This document shows, piece after piece, positions 45,911 through 54,540 of a stretch of DNA of 64,000 bases. A program made the translations under genes and the position numbers. The notes beneath the pieces are model-generated. The model was not told where the DNA came from and searched no databases. It saw nothing but the letters and a program-made list of their open reading frames with translations. Positions within the stretch are counted from its first letter, which is position 1. Each line of letters opens with the position of its first letter. This DNA is from Citrobacter sp. Marseille-Q6884. GTDB taxonomy: Bacteria; Pseudomonadota; Gammaproteobacteria; Enterobacterales; Enterobacteriaceae. The stretch spans positions 682,001-746,000 of the forward strand of contig NZ_CAMDRE010000002.1 of assembly GCF_945906775.1 (NCBI RefSeq), written 5' to 3'.

Positions 45911-47140
45911 ATGAATGACATTCACTCCCGTAAAATTAATACTGGCGGCGATCCGCGCCCGCTGGCGGATTATGCCGCTTTGCGCGATGAGCTTGCTAAA
46001 CTTTCCCATCCTGCGCGACCTGATGTTGACTGGGGGCGCGTTGAGCAATTGAGCCTGTCATTGTTTCGCCAGAACGGTGTTGAGCTGCAAACTCTGTGCT
46101 GGTATACGCTGGCGCGCACACGAATTACCGGGCTGGCAGGGCTTAATGAAGGCCTGGCGATTCTGGAAGCGTTGCTGACCCATCAATGGGGAACGTTCTG
46201 GCCGCAGCCGGTTCACGCCAGAATGGAGATTCTCACCGGATTCAGTCAGCGCCTGCAGGCGGTATTGCGAACGCTAAACCTGAATTATGGTGATTTGCCA
46301 CAGGTTTACAAAGCGGAAGAGTACCTCAATGCTATACGTGAGCGTCTACAGCGTCTGGAGTTGAAAAACGCCAGCCAGATAGGGGATCTGTGTGCATTTA
46401 TGCACAATGCGGTTATACGCCTTGAAAATATCGATGCGAGCAACAGTATGCCGGTTACAGTGCCGTTGTCGGCGTCATCCGTTGGCTTAACTGAACCGCT
46501 GGTGTACATAGTCCATGAGGCTCCCGTTGTGCCACAGGTCGTGACTGAGTCAGGTGAACCCACTCGCTCGCGGCCGTGGAGAAGCTTTGTGGGTGGGGCG
46601 CTGGCCATGCTGGTGTTGGGATCTACGGGATTGTGGGGCTGGCAGAAACTCACCCCTCCACCCAGCAGCCCGTTGCCCGTTGTGGCAAATGAATCATCCC
46701 TGGAGGCGTTGTCACAGTTTTCGCCGCTGTGGCTACAGAATTACGGTTTCGTGCTGGCTGCATCCGCAGCACCTTCAGATGCTGAAAAATTGAAAGCTCA
46801 GTGGCAGCGTTATATCAGGAGTCATGCCATATCTGATTCATCGCTCGCTGGCTGGCATGCGGGAATGGACGGCCTTCAGGCATTAACGCAGCGTCTGAAC
46901 GCCCTTGATGAGCGTAAAGGCAAATACCTGACTGGCTCAGAACTGAAGTCGATGGTATTTACCATCACACAAGACTTTAGTCGTGCGACGCCTGTTGAAG
47001 AGCAACTTTTCCTACTCAGCCAATTTCCCTCCGGGACGCCACTACCAGACGCTCAAATATTGCAAACGGATATGCATCTTAGCCAGCTCATTAACCGTTA
47101 TATGCTGATAAAACAGCGAGCAGAAACTTCAACACCGTAA
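45911..47140 (+). CDS. TagA-like protein (ImpA N-terminal and VasL-type C-terminal)
   Basis: A 409-residue protein with an ImpA-like N-terminal domain (DPRPLADYAALRDELAKL), one membrane segment near 224-245 (GGALAMLVLGSTGLWGW) and a C-terminal VasL-like region. Proteins of this build include TagA of enteroaggregative E. coli, which caps the distal end of the sheath at the opposite membrane. That role is inferred. The 124 bases before it hold no gene, so it may have its own promoter. It is the last T6SS gene. Confidence 0.82.
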   Translation: MNDIHSRKINTGGDPRPLADYAALRDELAKLSHPARPDVDWGRVEQLSLSLFRQNGVELQTLCWYTLARTRITGLAGLNEGLAILEALLTHQWGTFWPQPVHARMEILTGFSQRLQAVLRTLNLNYGDLPQVYKAEEYLNAIRERLQRLELKNASQIGDLCAFMHNAVIRLENIDASNSMPVTVPLSASSVGLTEPLVYIVHEAPVVPQVVTESGEPTRSRPWRSFVGGALAMLVLGSTGLWGWQKLTPPPSSPLPVVANESSLEALSQFSPLWLQNYGFVLAASAAPSDAEKLKAQWQRYIRSHAISDSSLAGWHAGMDGLQALTQRLNALDERKGKYLTGSELKSMVFTITQDFSRATPVEEQLFLLSQFPSGTPLPDAQILQTDMHLSQLINRYMLIKQRAETSTP

Positions 47141-47160
47141 AAGCATCAGGGCTGTTCATA

Positions 47161-47193
47161 TAAAATAAAAAGCCCGCTTCAGATGAAACGGGC
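47161..47193 (-). terminator. Terminator downstream of the porin gene
   Basis: Arms gcccg (47172-47176) and cgggc (47189-47193) pair; read on the minus strand the stem is followed by tttttattta. It ends the porin transcript and sits between the convergent porin and TagA-like genes. Confidence 0.75.
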
Positions 47194-47212
47194 CTGTAGG
47201 TTTGGCGCAGGA

Positions 47213-48370
47213 TTAGAACTGGTAGACTAAACCAACGGCAACAATGTCATCCGTTGAGATACCATTATTAGCGTAGAAGCTATCGTCTGCATCCAGCAGG
47301 TTGATTTTATAATCAACGTAGGTAGACATGTTTTTGTTAAAGTAGTAAGTCGCGCCAATATCCACATATTCCACCAGATCTTTATCGGTGTATTGGTAGA
47401 CGCCGTTTTTATCTACACTCTGGCCGCCCAGATCCTGGCCTTTAGACAGCAGATAAGAGATAGCAGGGCGCAGACCAAAGTCAAATTGATACTGAGCTGT
47501 CACTTCAAAGTTCTGTGTTTTATTGGCGATGCCGTCAGCGTCGCCATACGCGGTCATATTGCGGGTTTCCGCATACATGGCGGCCAGGTAAATATTGTTT
47601 GCATCATATTTAGCACCGACGGTCCAGGAATCAGCGGTATCACCGCCTGCAGTGACACTGTTTTTGTCGTGAGAACCGTGCGCGACCTGATTATTGGTAC
47701 GGTCTGAATGAGAGTAGGCAGCCCCTAAACTTAAGCCAAAATCAAAATCATAAGAGGTAGACATACCGTAACCGTCGCCGTTCTCTTTGGACAATTTACG
47801 GCCACCGGTATTACCTGTACCTTCGCCAGAGCCTGGGTTTTCATTGTTACCCTGGTATTGCAGTGCAAAGTTTAAACCGTCAACCTGACCAAAGAAGCCC
47901 TTGTTACGATAAGTGGCAACGTTATTAGTACGGCCAGTCATGTAAACATCGGTTTGAGCCCAGGTATCGCCACCAAACTCTGGCAGCATATCTGTCCATG
48001 CTTCAACATCGTAAACAACACCGTAATTACGGCCGTAATCAAAGGTACCATTCTCACCGAAGCCCAGACCGGCAAATCCCAGACGCGTCCATGAGTTCCC
48101 ATGATCTTTTTCAGTTGTATTAGCCTGGATGTTATATTCCCACTGACCAAAGCCAGTCAGCACATCATTGATCTGTGTTTCACCTTTAAAACCCAGACGA
48201 ACATAGGTCATGTCGCCATCGTCATTCGCGTTATCAGAAAAATAATGCAGGCCATCAACTTTTCCGTAGAGATCAAGTTTATTGCCATCTTTATTATAAA
48301 TTTCAGCTGCGTTTGCTGCACCAGCGGCTAATAAAGCCGGGACGATAAGTGCCAGTACTTTTCTTTTCAT
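47213..48370 (-). CDS. ompS: OmpC/F-type porin, OmpS/YedS-like
   Basis: A 385-residue general porin with a cleavable signal peptide (cut after ANA, before AEIYNKDGNKLDLYGK). The family features are clear: FGQWEYNI, RLGFAGL, DYGRNYGVVYDVEAWTDMLPEFGGDTW in loop 3, and the C-terminal GLVYQF with the terminal Phe. The location beside yedJ matches ompS1 of Salmonella and the broken yedS of K-12. The symbol is an inference from position and similarity. A long AT-rich region lies upstream. Confidence 0.85.
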   Translation of the reverse strand: MKRKVLALIVPALLAAGAANAAEIYNKDGNKLDLYGKVDGLHYFSDNANDDGDMTYVRLGFKGETQINDVLTGFGQWEYNIQANTTEKDHGNSWTRLGFAGLGFGENGTFDYGRNYGVVYDVEAWTDMLPEFGGDTWAQTDVYMTGRTNNVATYRNKGFFGQVDGLNFALQYQGNNENPGSGEGTGNTGGRKLSKENGDGYGMSTSYDFDFGLSLGAAYSHSDRTNNQVAHGSHDKNSVTAGGDTADSWTVGAKYDANNIYLAAMYAETRNMTAYGDADGIANKTQNFEVTAQYQFDFGLRPAISYLLSKGQDLGGQSVDKNGVYQYTDKDLVEYVDIGATYYFNKNMSTYVDYKINLLDADDSFYANNGISTDDIVAVGLVYQF

Positions 48371-48789
48371 TATGTATTTCCTTATGATAATAAATTTTAT
48401 GAATATGTAGTGTTATCCTGAAAACTACAGCTGGATACTATTCTATTAAGTTCATTGTTTTTAAAAGGTAACATGTAACAAATATATTTAATATATTTCA
48501 AAGTGTTTCAATTGGCTTTATTATAATTAAATGTGAATGTGTTTTGTATGTGTTATTTCTTGTTTTTATTGTTTATTACTGCGTGGCTATTGTTTATCTT
48601 TAAATATAATTGATATGAATATTCATTAATGAATGTGTTCTGGTTTTTTAATAAAAACAAATAATGAAAAAAGATATTGGATTAATTTTACATATATATG
48701 TTTTATTCTAAATTAGAAGTATTCATTTACCGTGTGGTTTGACAGGCGTGTTTTTGATAAGGTCATCTTCTTTTGTGGAGAGCGACAGC
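48371..48789 (-). promoter_or_regulatory. AT-rich regulatory region of the porin gene and yedJ
   Basis: No gene is seen in these 419 bases. On the minus strand, gttacatgttacc (complement of 48467-48479) and the pair gaaaca/gaaata ten bases apart (complement of about 48495-48510) resemble OmpR half-sites. The rest is strongly AT-rich, as is common for H-NS-silenced porins; both assignments are tentative. Confidence 0.4.
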
Positions 48790-49491
48790 ATGGATTTACA
48801 ACATTGGCAGCGGCAGTTTGAAACCTGGTTACGCAGACATCATGTTGACCAGGATGCCGCTCATGACCTTTTTCATTTTCGTCGGGTGTGGATAACAGCA
48901 CAAACGTTGGGTGACGGTGTTGAGGTTGACTGGCTGGTGGTTCTGACAGCGTGTTATTTCCATGACCTGATCAGCTTGCCGAAAAATCATCCTGACCGAC
49001 ATCGTTCATCGGTGCTGGCCGCGCAGGAAACCTGCCGTGTGTTGACGCGAGACTTTCCTGATTTTCCCGTGGATCGTTTACCTGCTGTCAGTCATGCCAT
49101 TGAAGCGCACAGTTTTAGTGCCAAAATCACACCCGAGAGCATTGAAGCAAAAATTGTGCAGGATGCAGACAGACTTGAAGCACTTGGCGCAATTGGTCTG
49201 GCTCGCGTATTTGCGGTTTCCGGTTCCCTCGGTGTCGCGCTGTTTGATGCAGAAGATCCCTTTGCACAACATCGGGAGCTTAACGATAAGCAGTATGCGC
49301 TCGATCATTTCCAGACCAAGCTGTTAACGTTGCCGCTGACAATGCAAACCGAGCACGGTCGGCATTTGGCGCAACATAATGCAGACTTTTTGTTGACGTA
49401 CATGGCGAAATTAAGCGCGGAGCTGAAAGGGGACTATGAGATGTTGGATCTTGCCGCGATTCAGCCTCTTAACGCGCGCCAGCAGCGATAA
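48790..49491 (+). CDS. yedJ: HD-domain phosphohydrolase YedJ
   Basis: A 233-residue HD-superfamily protein nearly identical to E. coli YedJ. Metal ligands are visible in HDLFHFRRVW, YFHDLIS and QDADRLEALGAIG. I chose the ATG at 48790 (MDLQHW), which matches E. coli. The substrate is not known from sequence. dcm follows on the same strand after 67 bases. Confidence 0.93.
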   Translation: MDLQHWQRQFETWLRRHHVDQDAAHDLFHFRRVWITAQTLGDGVEVDWLVVLTACYFHDLISLPKNHPDRHRSSVLAAQETCRVLTRDFPDFPVDRLPAVSHAIEAHSFSAKITPESIEAKIVQDADRLEALGAIGLARVFAVSGSLGVALFDAEDPFAQHRELNDKQYALDHFQTKLLTLPLTMQTEHGRHLAQHNADFLLTYMAKLSAELKGDYEMLDLAAIQPLNARQQR

Positions 49492-49558
49492 TAGCCGAAA
49501 CGTAAACCCCTCTTTTTTATGTTAACCTGTGGGTAATTCATTTCGGGCGGTTAAATGT

Positions 49559-50989
49559 ATGCAGGATAATTTTTCAGTAGCAGGCTCCATAAACCTGATG
49601 ACAGACGATAACGGGGTCGCCGTACAGGTGATTTTGGCTAAGTTGCTTGAAATATATGACGTAAAAACGCTGGTTGCCCATCTTAATGGCATCGGCGAGA
49701 ACCGCTGGAGTCCGGCAATCTTCAAGCGCGTGGTCGCGAATGAAACATGGCATCGCCTTAGCGAACGTGAGCTTGCCCACCTGCATACCTTGCTACCAAC
49801 GCCGCCGGCGCATCATCCACATTATGCTTTTCGATTTATCGATCTTTTTGCCGGTATTGGCGGCATACGCCGTGGCTTTGAGGCGATAGGCGGGCAGTGC
49901 GTATTGACCAGCGAATGGAACAAGCATGCGGTGCGTACCTACAAAGCGAACAACTATTGTGACCCGCATCAGCATCACTTTAATGAAGACATTCGTGATA
50001 TCACTCTCAGCCATCATGATGGCGTAAGCGACCAGCAGGCAGCTGAACATATTTGCCAGCATGTCCCTGAGCATGACGTACTGCTAGCCGGTTTTCCCTG
50101 TCAGCCGTTCTCTCTGGCGGGTGTATCAAAGAAAAATGCGCTAGGACGTGCACACGGCTTTGCCTGTGATACGCAAGGCACGCTCTTTTTTGACGTGGTG
50201 CGCATCCTTGATGCACGTCGTCCGGCAATATTTGTGCTCGAAAACGTCAAAAACCTGAAGAGCCATGACCAGGGAAAAACGTTTCGCATTATTATGCAAA
50301 CGCTGGATGAGCTGGGTTATGACGTGGCAGATGCTGCGGATAACGGGCCGGACGATCCTAAAATTATTGATGGCCAACACTTTTTGCCTCAGCACCGCGA
50401 ACGTATTGTCCTTGTGGGGTTCCGCCGCGATCTGAATTTGAAAACAGACTTTACCCTGCGCAATATTGTTACCCGTTATCCACAGCGGCGGGTGACGCTG
50501 GCTGAACTCCTTGAACCCACGGTTGATGCGAAATACATATTGACCCCGGTCTTGTGGAAATACCTTTATCGCTATGCGAAAAAGCATCAGGCGCGGGGGA
50601 ACGGGTTTGGCTACGGCATGGTCTATCCCGGTAATCCCGATAGCGTAACGCGTACATTATCTGCGCGTTATTACAAAGACGGCGCAGAAATCCTGATCGA
50701 CCGTGGCTGGGACATGGCGTTGGGTGAGCAGGATTTTGACGATCCGCAGAACCAACGGCATCGCCCGCGCAGGTTAACGCCAAGAGAGTGCGCACGTCTG
50801 ATGGGCTTTGAATCCCCACAAGGCTACCAGTTCCGTATTCCGGTCTCAGATACCCAGGCCTACCGCCAGTTTGGCAATTCGGTCGTAGTACCTGCATTCG
50901 CGGCGGTTGCCAAACTGCTGGAGCCGAAAATTAAACAGGCCGTTGCGCTGCGTGAAAAAGAGACTCTGCATGGCAGACGTTCACGATAA
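49559..50989 (+). CDS. dcm: DNA cytosine-C5 methyltransferase Dcm
   Basis: Dcm methylates the second C of CCWGG in E. coli. The 476-residue protein has motif I DLFAGIGG (95-102), the catalytic PCQPFS (Cys181), ENVKNLKSHDQG, QHRERIVLVGF and the C-terminal RQFGNSVVVP. I chose the ATG at 49559 over a GTG ten codons earlier. Its 3' end overlaps vsr by 20 bases, the arrangement of E. coli. Confidence 0.97.
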   Translation: MQDNFSVAGSINLMTDDNGVAVQVILAKLLEIYDVKTLVAHLNGIGENRWSPAIFKRVVANETWHRLSERELAHLHTLLPTPPAHHPHYAFRFIDLFAGIGGIRRGFEAIGGQCVLTSEWNKHAVRTYKANNYCDPHQHHFNEDIRDITLSHHDGVSDQQAAEHICQHVPEHDVLLAGFPCQPFSLAGVSKKNALGRAHGFACDTQGTLFFDVVRILDARRPAIFVLENVKNLKSHDQGKTFRIIMQTLDELGYDVADAADNGPDDPKIIDGQHFLPQHRERIVLVGFRRDLNLKTDFTLRNIVTRYPQRRVTLAELLEPTVDAKYILTPVLWKYLYRYAKKHQARGNGFGYGMVYPGNPDSVTRTLSARYYKDGAEILIDRGWDMALGEQDFDDPQNQRHRPRRLTPRECARLMGFESPQGYQFRIPVSDTQAYRQFGNSVVVPAFAAVAKLLEPKIKQAVALREKETLHGRRSR

Positions 50990-51437
50990 GGCAACGCGCA
51001 GCAAAAATATGCGGGCGATAGCGACCCGCGATACGGCTATCGAAAAACGGCTTGCCAGCCTACTCACAGAGCAGGGTGTCTCATTTCGCGTGCAGGATGC
51101 GGCGTTGCCCGGCCGCCCTGATTTTGTCGTTGATGAGTATCAGTGTGTCATTTTCACCCATGGCTGTTTCTGGCATCGCCATACCTGTTATTTATTTAAA
51201 ACGCCCGCCACCCGAACGGACTTCTGGCTGGATAAGATCGGTAAAAATGTTGTGCGCGATGAACGGGACCGGGAGAAACTGCAGGTGCTCGGGTGGCGTG
51301 TACTGATTGTCTGGGAGTGCGCCTTGCGTGGGCGTGAAAAACTGGATAATGAAGCGCTATCTGAACGTGTCATTGAGTGGATCTGCGGCGGTGGTGCCAG
51401 CGCGCAGATCGACACTCAGGGTATTCATTTACTGTAA
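50970..51437 (+). CDS. vsr: Very short patch repair endonuclease Vsr
   Basis: Vsr nicks at T:G mismatches made by deamination of Dcm-methylated cytosine. The 155-residue protein has KATRSKNMRAI, the active-site region RPDFVVDEYQCVIFTHGCFWH with zinc-binding His/Cys, and LGWRVLIVWECAL. The start lies inside the end of dcm. Its 3' end overlaps the convergent yedA by nine bases. Confidence 0.97.
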   Translation: MADVHDKATRSKNMRAIATRDTAIEKRLASLLTEQGVSFRVQDAALPGRPDFVVDEYQCVIFTHGCFWHRHTCYLFKTPATRTDFWLDKIGKNVVRDERDREKLQVLGWRVLIVWECALRGREKLDNEALSERVIEWICGGGASAQIDTQGIHLL

Positions 51438-52349
51438 CGATTTCTCTGACGGGGTGACGACGGCGTCTGATTTAACGGGGAACAGGTATTTACCCAGCGT
51501 CACCAGAATCACCGCGAAAACAATCACGCCCAGCGCCAGCCACTCAATGAGCGCCAGACTTTCTCCGCCCAGACCGGTGCCTAATAACACCGCCACTACC
51601 GGGTTGACGTAGGCATAACTGGTAGCCAGAGCAGGGCTTACATTGCGAATCAGATACATATAAGCATTAATGGCGATAATCGAGCCAAACAGGGCCAGGT
51701 AACCTACCGCCATAAAACCGGAAAATGACGGCATGGTGGTCAATTTTTCGCCGGAGAGAAACGATGCGCACATCAGCACAATGCCGGCGGCTAACATTTC
51801 AATGGCGCCTGCCATCATGCCAACGGGTAACGTTATACGCGAACCGTACACAGAGCCAAACGCCCAGCTCATTGAGCCAATCAGGATCAACACCGCTCCC
51901 CACGGATTGCCACTCAAGTTTCCACCGCTATTGAGCATGATGATCCCGGCAAGACCGATCGCAATCCCAAGCCATTCCAGCTTGCGTGTTTTGATACCAA
52001 AAAAATAGCTAAAGCACAGTGTAAATAGCGGTACCGTCGCGACGACAACCGCAGCGATGCCGGAAGGAACGTTTTGATGTTCCGCAACAGTCACCAGGCC
52101 GTTACCCTCCGCCAGCAGTAGAATACCGATCAGTGCTGCATTGAGCAGGGGACGTAAAGGCGGAAGTTTGTGACCGCGAATAAGTAAGAATGCGGTTAAC
52201 AGTATTCCCGCAGCGAGAAATCGTACGCCTGCCATCATGAGCGGTGGCCAGCTTTCAACACCGATGCGAATAACGAAGTACGTGGAACCCCAAATGATGT
52301 ACAGCGCGAAAAGCGCGCTGAAAAGTGGTAACAATTGCCTGAAACGCAT
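51429..52349 (-). CDS. yedA: DMT-superfamily transporter YedA
   Basis: A 306-residue inner-membrane protein with about ten membrane segments in two EamA repeats; ALYIIWGSTYFVIRIGVESWPP opens the first and SYAYVNPVVAVLLG lies in the second. It matches E. coli YedA in length and sequence. The substrate is unknown. It converges on vsr and diverges from yedI. Confidence 0.93.
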   Translation of the reverse strand: MRFRQLLPLFSALFALYIIWGSTYFVIRIGVESWPPLMMAGVRFLAAGILLTAFLLIRGHKLPPLRPLLNAALIGILLLAEGNGLVTVAEHQNVPSGIAAVVVATVPLFTLCFSYFFGIKTRKLEWLGIAIGLAGIIMLNSGGNLSGNPWGAVLILIGSMSWAFGSVYGSRITLPVGMMAGAIEMLAAGIVLMCASFLSGEKLTTMPSFSGFMAVGYLALFGSIIAINAYMYLIRNVSPALATSYAYVNPVVAVLLGTGLGGESLALIEWLALGVIVFAVILVTLGKYLFPVKSDAVVTPSEKSLQ

Positions 52350-52527
52350 AATCCCTCACGGTGGAAATAAAAAGGTGCAACATAGTAAACGTCAAAACTA
52401 TCATGCTGGCGAGATTTATAATTGCCTGCTGTTGTTAAATATTTGTTGACCAGAGAGGTCGGTTTCAGCATTCCGTGTTTTACTTCATACTAATGACTGC
52501 AAAAGAAGAATATTGAGGGTAAAAATT

Positions 52528-53439
52528 TTGGCAGGAAGTAGCTTACTCACTTTACTTGATGATATCGCCACGCTTCTCGACGATATCTCCATGATGGGAA
52601 AACTGGCCGCGAAAAAGACGGCGGGGGTGTTGGGGGACGACCTGTCTCTAAATGCGCAGCAGGTCTCAGGGGTACGGGCAAATCGCGAACTCCCGGTTGT
52701 CTGGAGCGTGGCAAAAGGATCTTTCGTCAACAAAGTTATCCTCGTGCCGCTGGCGTTACTGATCAGCGCTTTTCTTCCCTGGGCTATTACGCCGTTATTA
52801 ATGATCGGCGGGGCGTTTCTCTGTTTTGAAGGTGTGGAAAAAGTGCTGCATACGCTGGAAGCGCGTAAGCATAAAGAAACCCCGGAAGAGCGCCAGCTGC
52901 GCCTGGCGTCCCTTGCGGCCCAGGACCCGATGACGTTTGAGAAAGATAAAATCAAAGGTGCCGTGCGGACTGATTTTATTCTCTCGGCTGAGATCGTTGC
53001 GATTACGCTCGGTATTGTGGCTGAAGCGCCACTGTTAAATCAGGTGCTGGTCCTGTCCGGTATTGCTTTAGCGGTGACCATTGGCGTGTACGGTCTGGTG
53101 GGGATCATCGTTAAACTCGATGATATCGGATACTGGTTGGTAGAAAAGACCAGCGCACTTGCGCAGGTGTTTGGAAAAGGACTGCTGGTGGTCGCTCCCT
53201 GGCTGATGAAAACGCTGTCCGTTGTGGGTACGCTGGCGATGTTTTTGGTCGGTGGCGGCATTGTCGTGCACGGAATTGCGCCGTTGCATCATGCGATTGA
53301 ACATTTTGCCCAGCAACAGAATACATTCATGGAAATTATGCTTCCAACCCTGCTGAACCTCGTACTCGGGTTTATTATTGGGGGGATTGTCGTACTGCTG
53401 GTGAAAGCGATAGCAAAAATGCGAGGCGTTTCGCACTAA
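52528..53439 (+). CDS. yedI: DUF808-family inner-membrane protein YedI
   Basis: A 303-residue membrane protein matching E. coli YedI (LLTLLDDIATLLDDIS, KLAAKKTAGVLGDDLSLN). The best start is a TTG at 52528 (then AGSSLL), eight bases after gaggg; a further TTG at 52513 overlaps that ribosome site. Several membrane segments are evident in the second half. The function is not established. Confidence 0.92.
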   Translation: MAGSSLLTLLDDIATLLDDISMMGKLAAKKTAGVLGDDLSLNAQQVSGVRANRELPVVWSVAKGSFVNKVILVPLALLISAFLPWAITPLLMIGGAFLCFEGVEKVLHTLEARKHKETPEERQLRLASLAAQDPMTFEKDKIKGAVRTDFILSAEIVAITLGIVAEAPLLNQVLVLSGIALAVTIGVYGLVGIIVKLDDIGYWLVEKTSALAQVFGKGLLVVAPWLMKTLSVVGTLAMFLVGGGIVVHGIAPLHHAIEHFAQQQNTFMEIMLPTLLNLVLGFIIGGIVVLLVKAIAKMRGVSH

Positions 53440-53516
53440 TTGTCACGCTGTAAATTATGCAAAAAAGCGGGTTGTCGTCTAAGGTGAAAAGGTTTCTCTT
53501 GATACAGGAGGCAGGT

Positions 53517-53699
53517 ATGGTCTTTTCTGTCAGTGAGGAAGTCACCGTGAAAGACGGGGGCCCACGGATGATCGTCACCGGATATGCCAGTGGTATGGTG
53601 GAGTGTCGTTGGTACGACGGTTTTGGCGTCAAGCGTGAGGCATTCCGTGAAGATGAGCTTGTGCCGGGTGAGCGAAGGCAGCGCCAACAAGATGTCTGA
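53517..53699 (+). CDS. yodC: YodC (DUF2158) small protein
   Basis: A 60-residue protein matching E. coli YodC (SEEVTVKDGGPRMIV, CRWYDGFGVKREAF). A strong ribosome site (aggaggcagg) precedes the ATG at 53517; an upstream in-frame start is not needed. The function is unknown. It lies between yedI and the DsrA small RNA. Confidence 0.9.
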   Translation: MVFSVSEEVTVKDGGPRMIVTGYASGMVECRWYDGFGVKREAFREDELVPGERRQRQQDV

Positions 53700-53773
53700 A
53701 TTTGACACTCATCCGTAACCCGGTGATCTCCCAAGTATTAGTTATATTTATCATTCTGGTGAGAATTATTTAC

Positions 53774-53800
53774 TTGTCAGGCAAAAAAATTGCAGATAAG
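53774..53800 (+). promoter_or_regulatory. Candidate dsrA promoter
   Basis: A -35-like ttgtca (53774-53779) and a -10-like gataag (53795-53800) are 15 bases apart, seven bases before the expected 5' end of DsrA. In E. coli this promoter responds to low temperature. Confidence 0.5.
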
Positions 53801-53806
53801 GTGAGT

Positions 53807-53896
53807 TTCACATCAGATTTCCTGGTGTAACGAATTTTCAAGTGCTTCTTGCATAAGCAAGTTTGATCCCGACCCGATAAGGGCCGGGATTTTTTT
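53807..53896 (+). ncRNA. dsrA: DsrA small regulatory RNA
   Basis: The sequence matches E. coli DsrA along its length. Stem-loop 1 is acatcag/ctggtgt with the RpoS-pairing region after it; the second region has cttcttgcataagcaag; the third is the terminator atcccgaccc/gggccgggat followed by a T-run. DsrA activates rpoS translation and lowers H-NS in E. coli with Hfq. A few bases differ from K-12 in the second region. It sits between yodC and the opposing yodD. Confidence 0.94.
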
Positions 53897-53905
53897 CGCC
53901 CTCAG

Positions 53906-54133
53906 TCAGCGATTGATTTCCGACACGCTAAAATCGTGGATATCAAGCTCGAACGCTTCAGCCAGTTCATGCCATGTGTGGTAATCACGACCGTCAACGC
54001 TGACGCGTTCCGGGTCATCGTGGCTTCGATGAATTTCGCTCTCGCAGATTTCGTTGATTGCCTTCAGCAGAGCGTCCACATCGACGCTAACTTCGCGTTT
54101 GGCCGTATCGCTGTACTCTTTCGCGGTTTTCAT
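53906..54133 (-). CDS. yodD: Stress-related small protein YodD
   Basis: A 75-residue acidic protein matching E. coli YodD (MKTAKEYSDTAKREVSVDVD, HDFSVSEINR). The ATG at 54133 gives the E. coli length; an upstream in-frame ATG is less likely. The function is unclear; peroxide and acid induction is reported for E. coli. It converges on dsrA. Confidence 0.92.
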   Translation of the reverse strand: MKTAKEYSDTAKREVSVDVDALLKAINEICESEIHRSHDDPERVSVDGRDYHTWHELAEAFELDIHDFSVSEINR

Positions 54134-54296
54134 CCTCATACCTCTCAACCGTTACGGATACCGGGCGCGCGCAGCAAAATCTCTGATGCGCACCCTCTAA
54201 GTATAGACTGTCGAGAAAACCCGCAATCGCGCGTGCCGGGCGCTGCCAGAAAAGGGAATTTGTTCTACACTGGCACAAAGCCACAGGAGGAAAACG

Positions 54297-54485
54297 ATGA
54301 AGGTGAATGATCGGGTTACAGTCAAAACGGACGGCGGTCCTCGTCGGCCGGGTGTGGTGCTGGCCATCGAAGAGTTTAATGAAGGCACAATGTACCTGGT
54401 TTCGCTTGAAGACTACCCGCTCGGTATCTGGTTCTTTAATGAGTCAGGTCACCCGGATGGTATCTTTGTGGAAAAACTGGAGTGA
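54297..54485 (+). CDS. dsrB: DsrB small protein
   Basis: A 62-residue protein almost identical to E. coli DsrB (MKVNDRVTVKTDGGPRRPGV, GIWFFNESG). A strong ribosome site (aggagg) precedes it. The function is unknown. It converges with rcsA; a perfect inverted repeat separates the two. Confidence 0.93.
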   Translation: MKVNDRVTVKTDGGPRRPGVVLAIEEFNEGTMYLVSLEDYPLGIWFFNESGHPDGIFVEKLE

Positions 54486-54507
54486 AGTAACACGTTTCCC
54501 GTTTATC

Positions 54508-54534
54508 CTGACTGGTGGCATGCCCACCAGTCAG
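54508..54534. terminator. Perfect inverted repeat between dsrB and rcsA
   Basis: Arms ctgactggtgg (54508-54518) and ccaccagtcag (54524-54534) pair over 11 bp with a 5-base loop. No T-run follows on either strand, so it may act as a transcript-end or blocking structure between convergent genes. Confidence 0.6.
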
Positions 54535-54540
54535 AACGTT

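Noticed and set aside
49529..49558. Upstream GTG start for dcm
   Set aside because: The ATG at 49559 matches the E. coli start of the protein.
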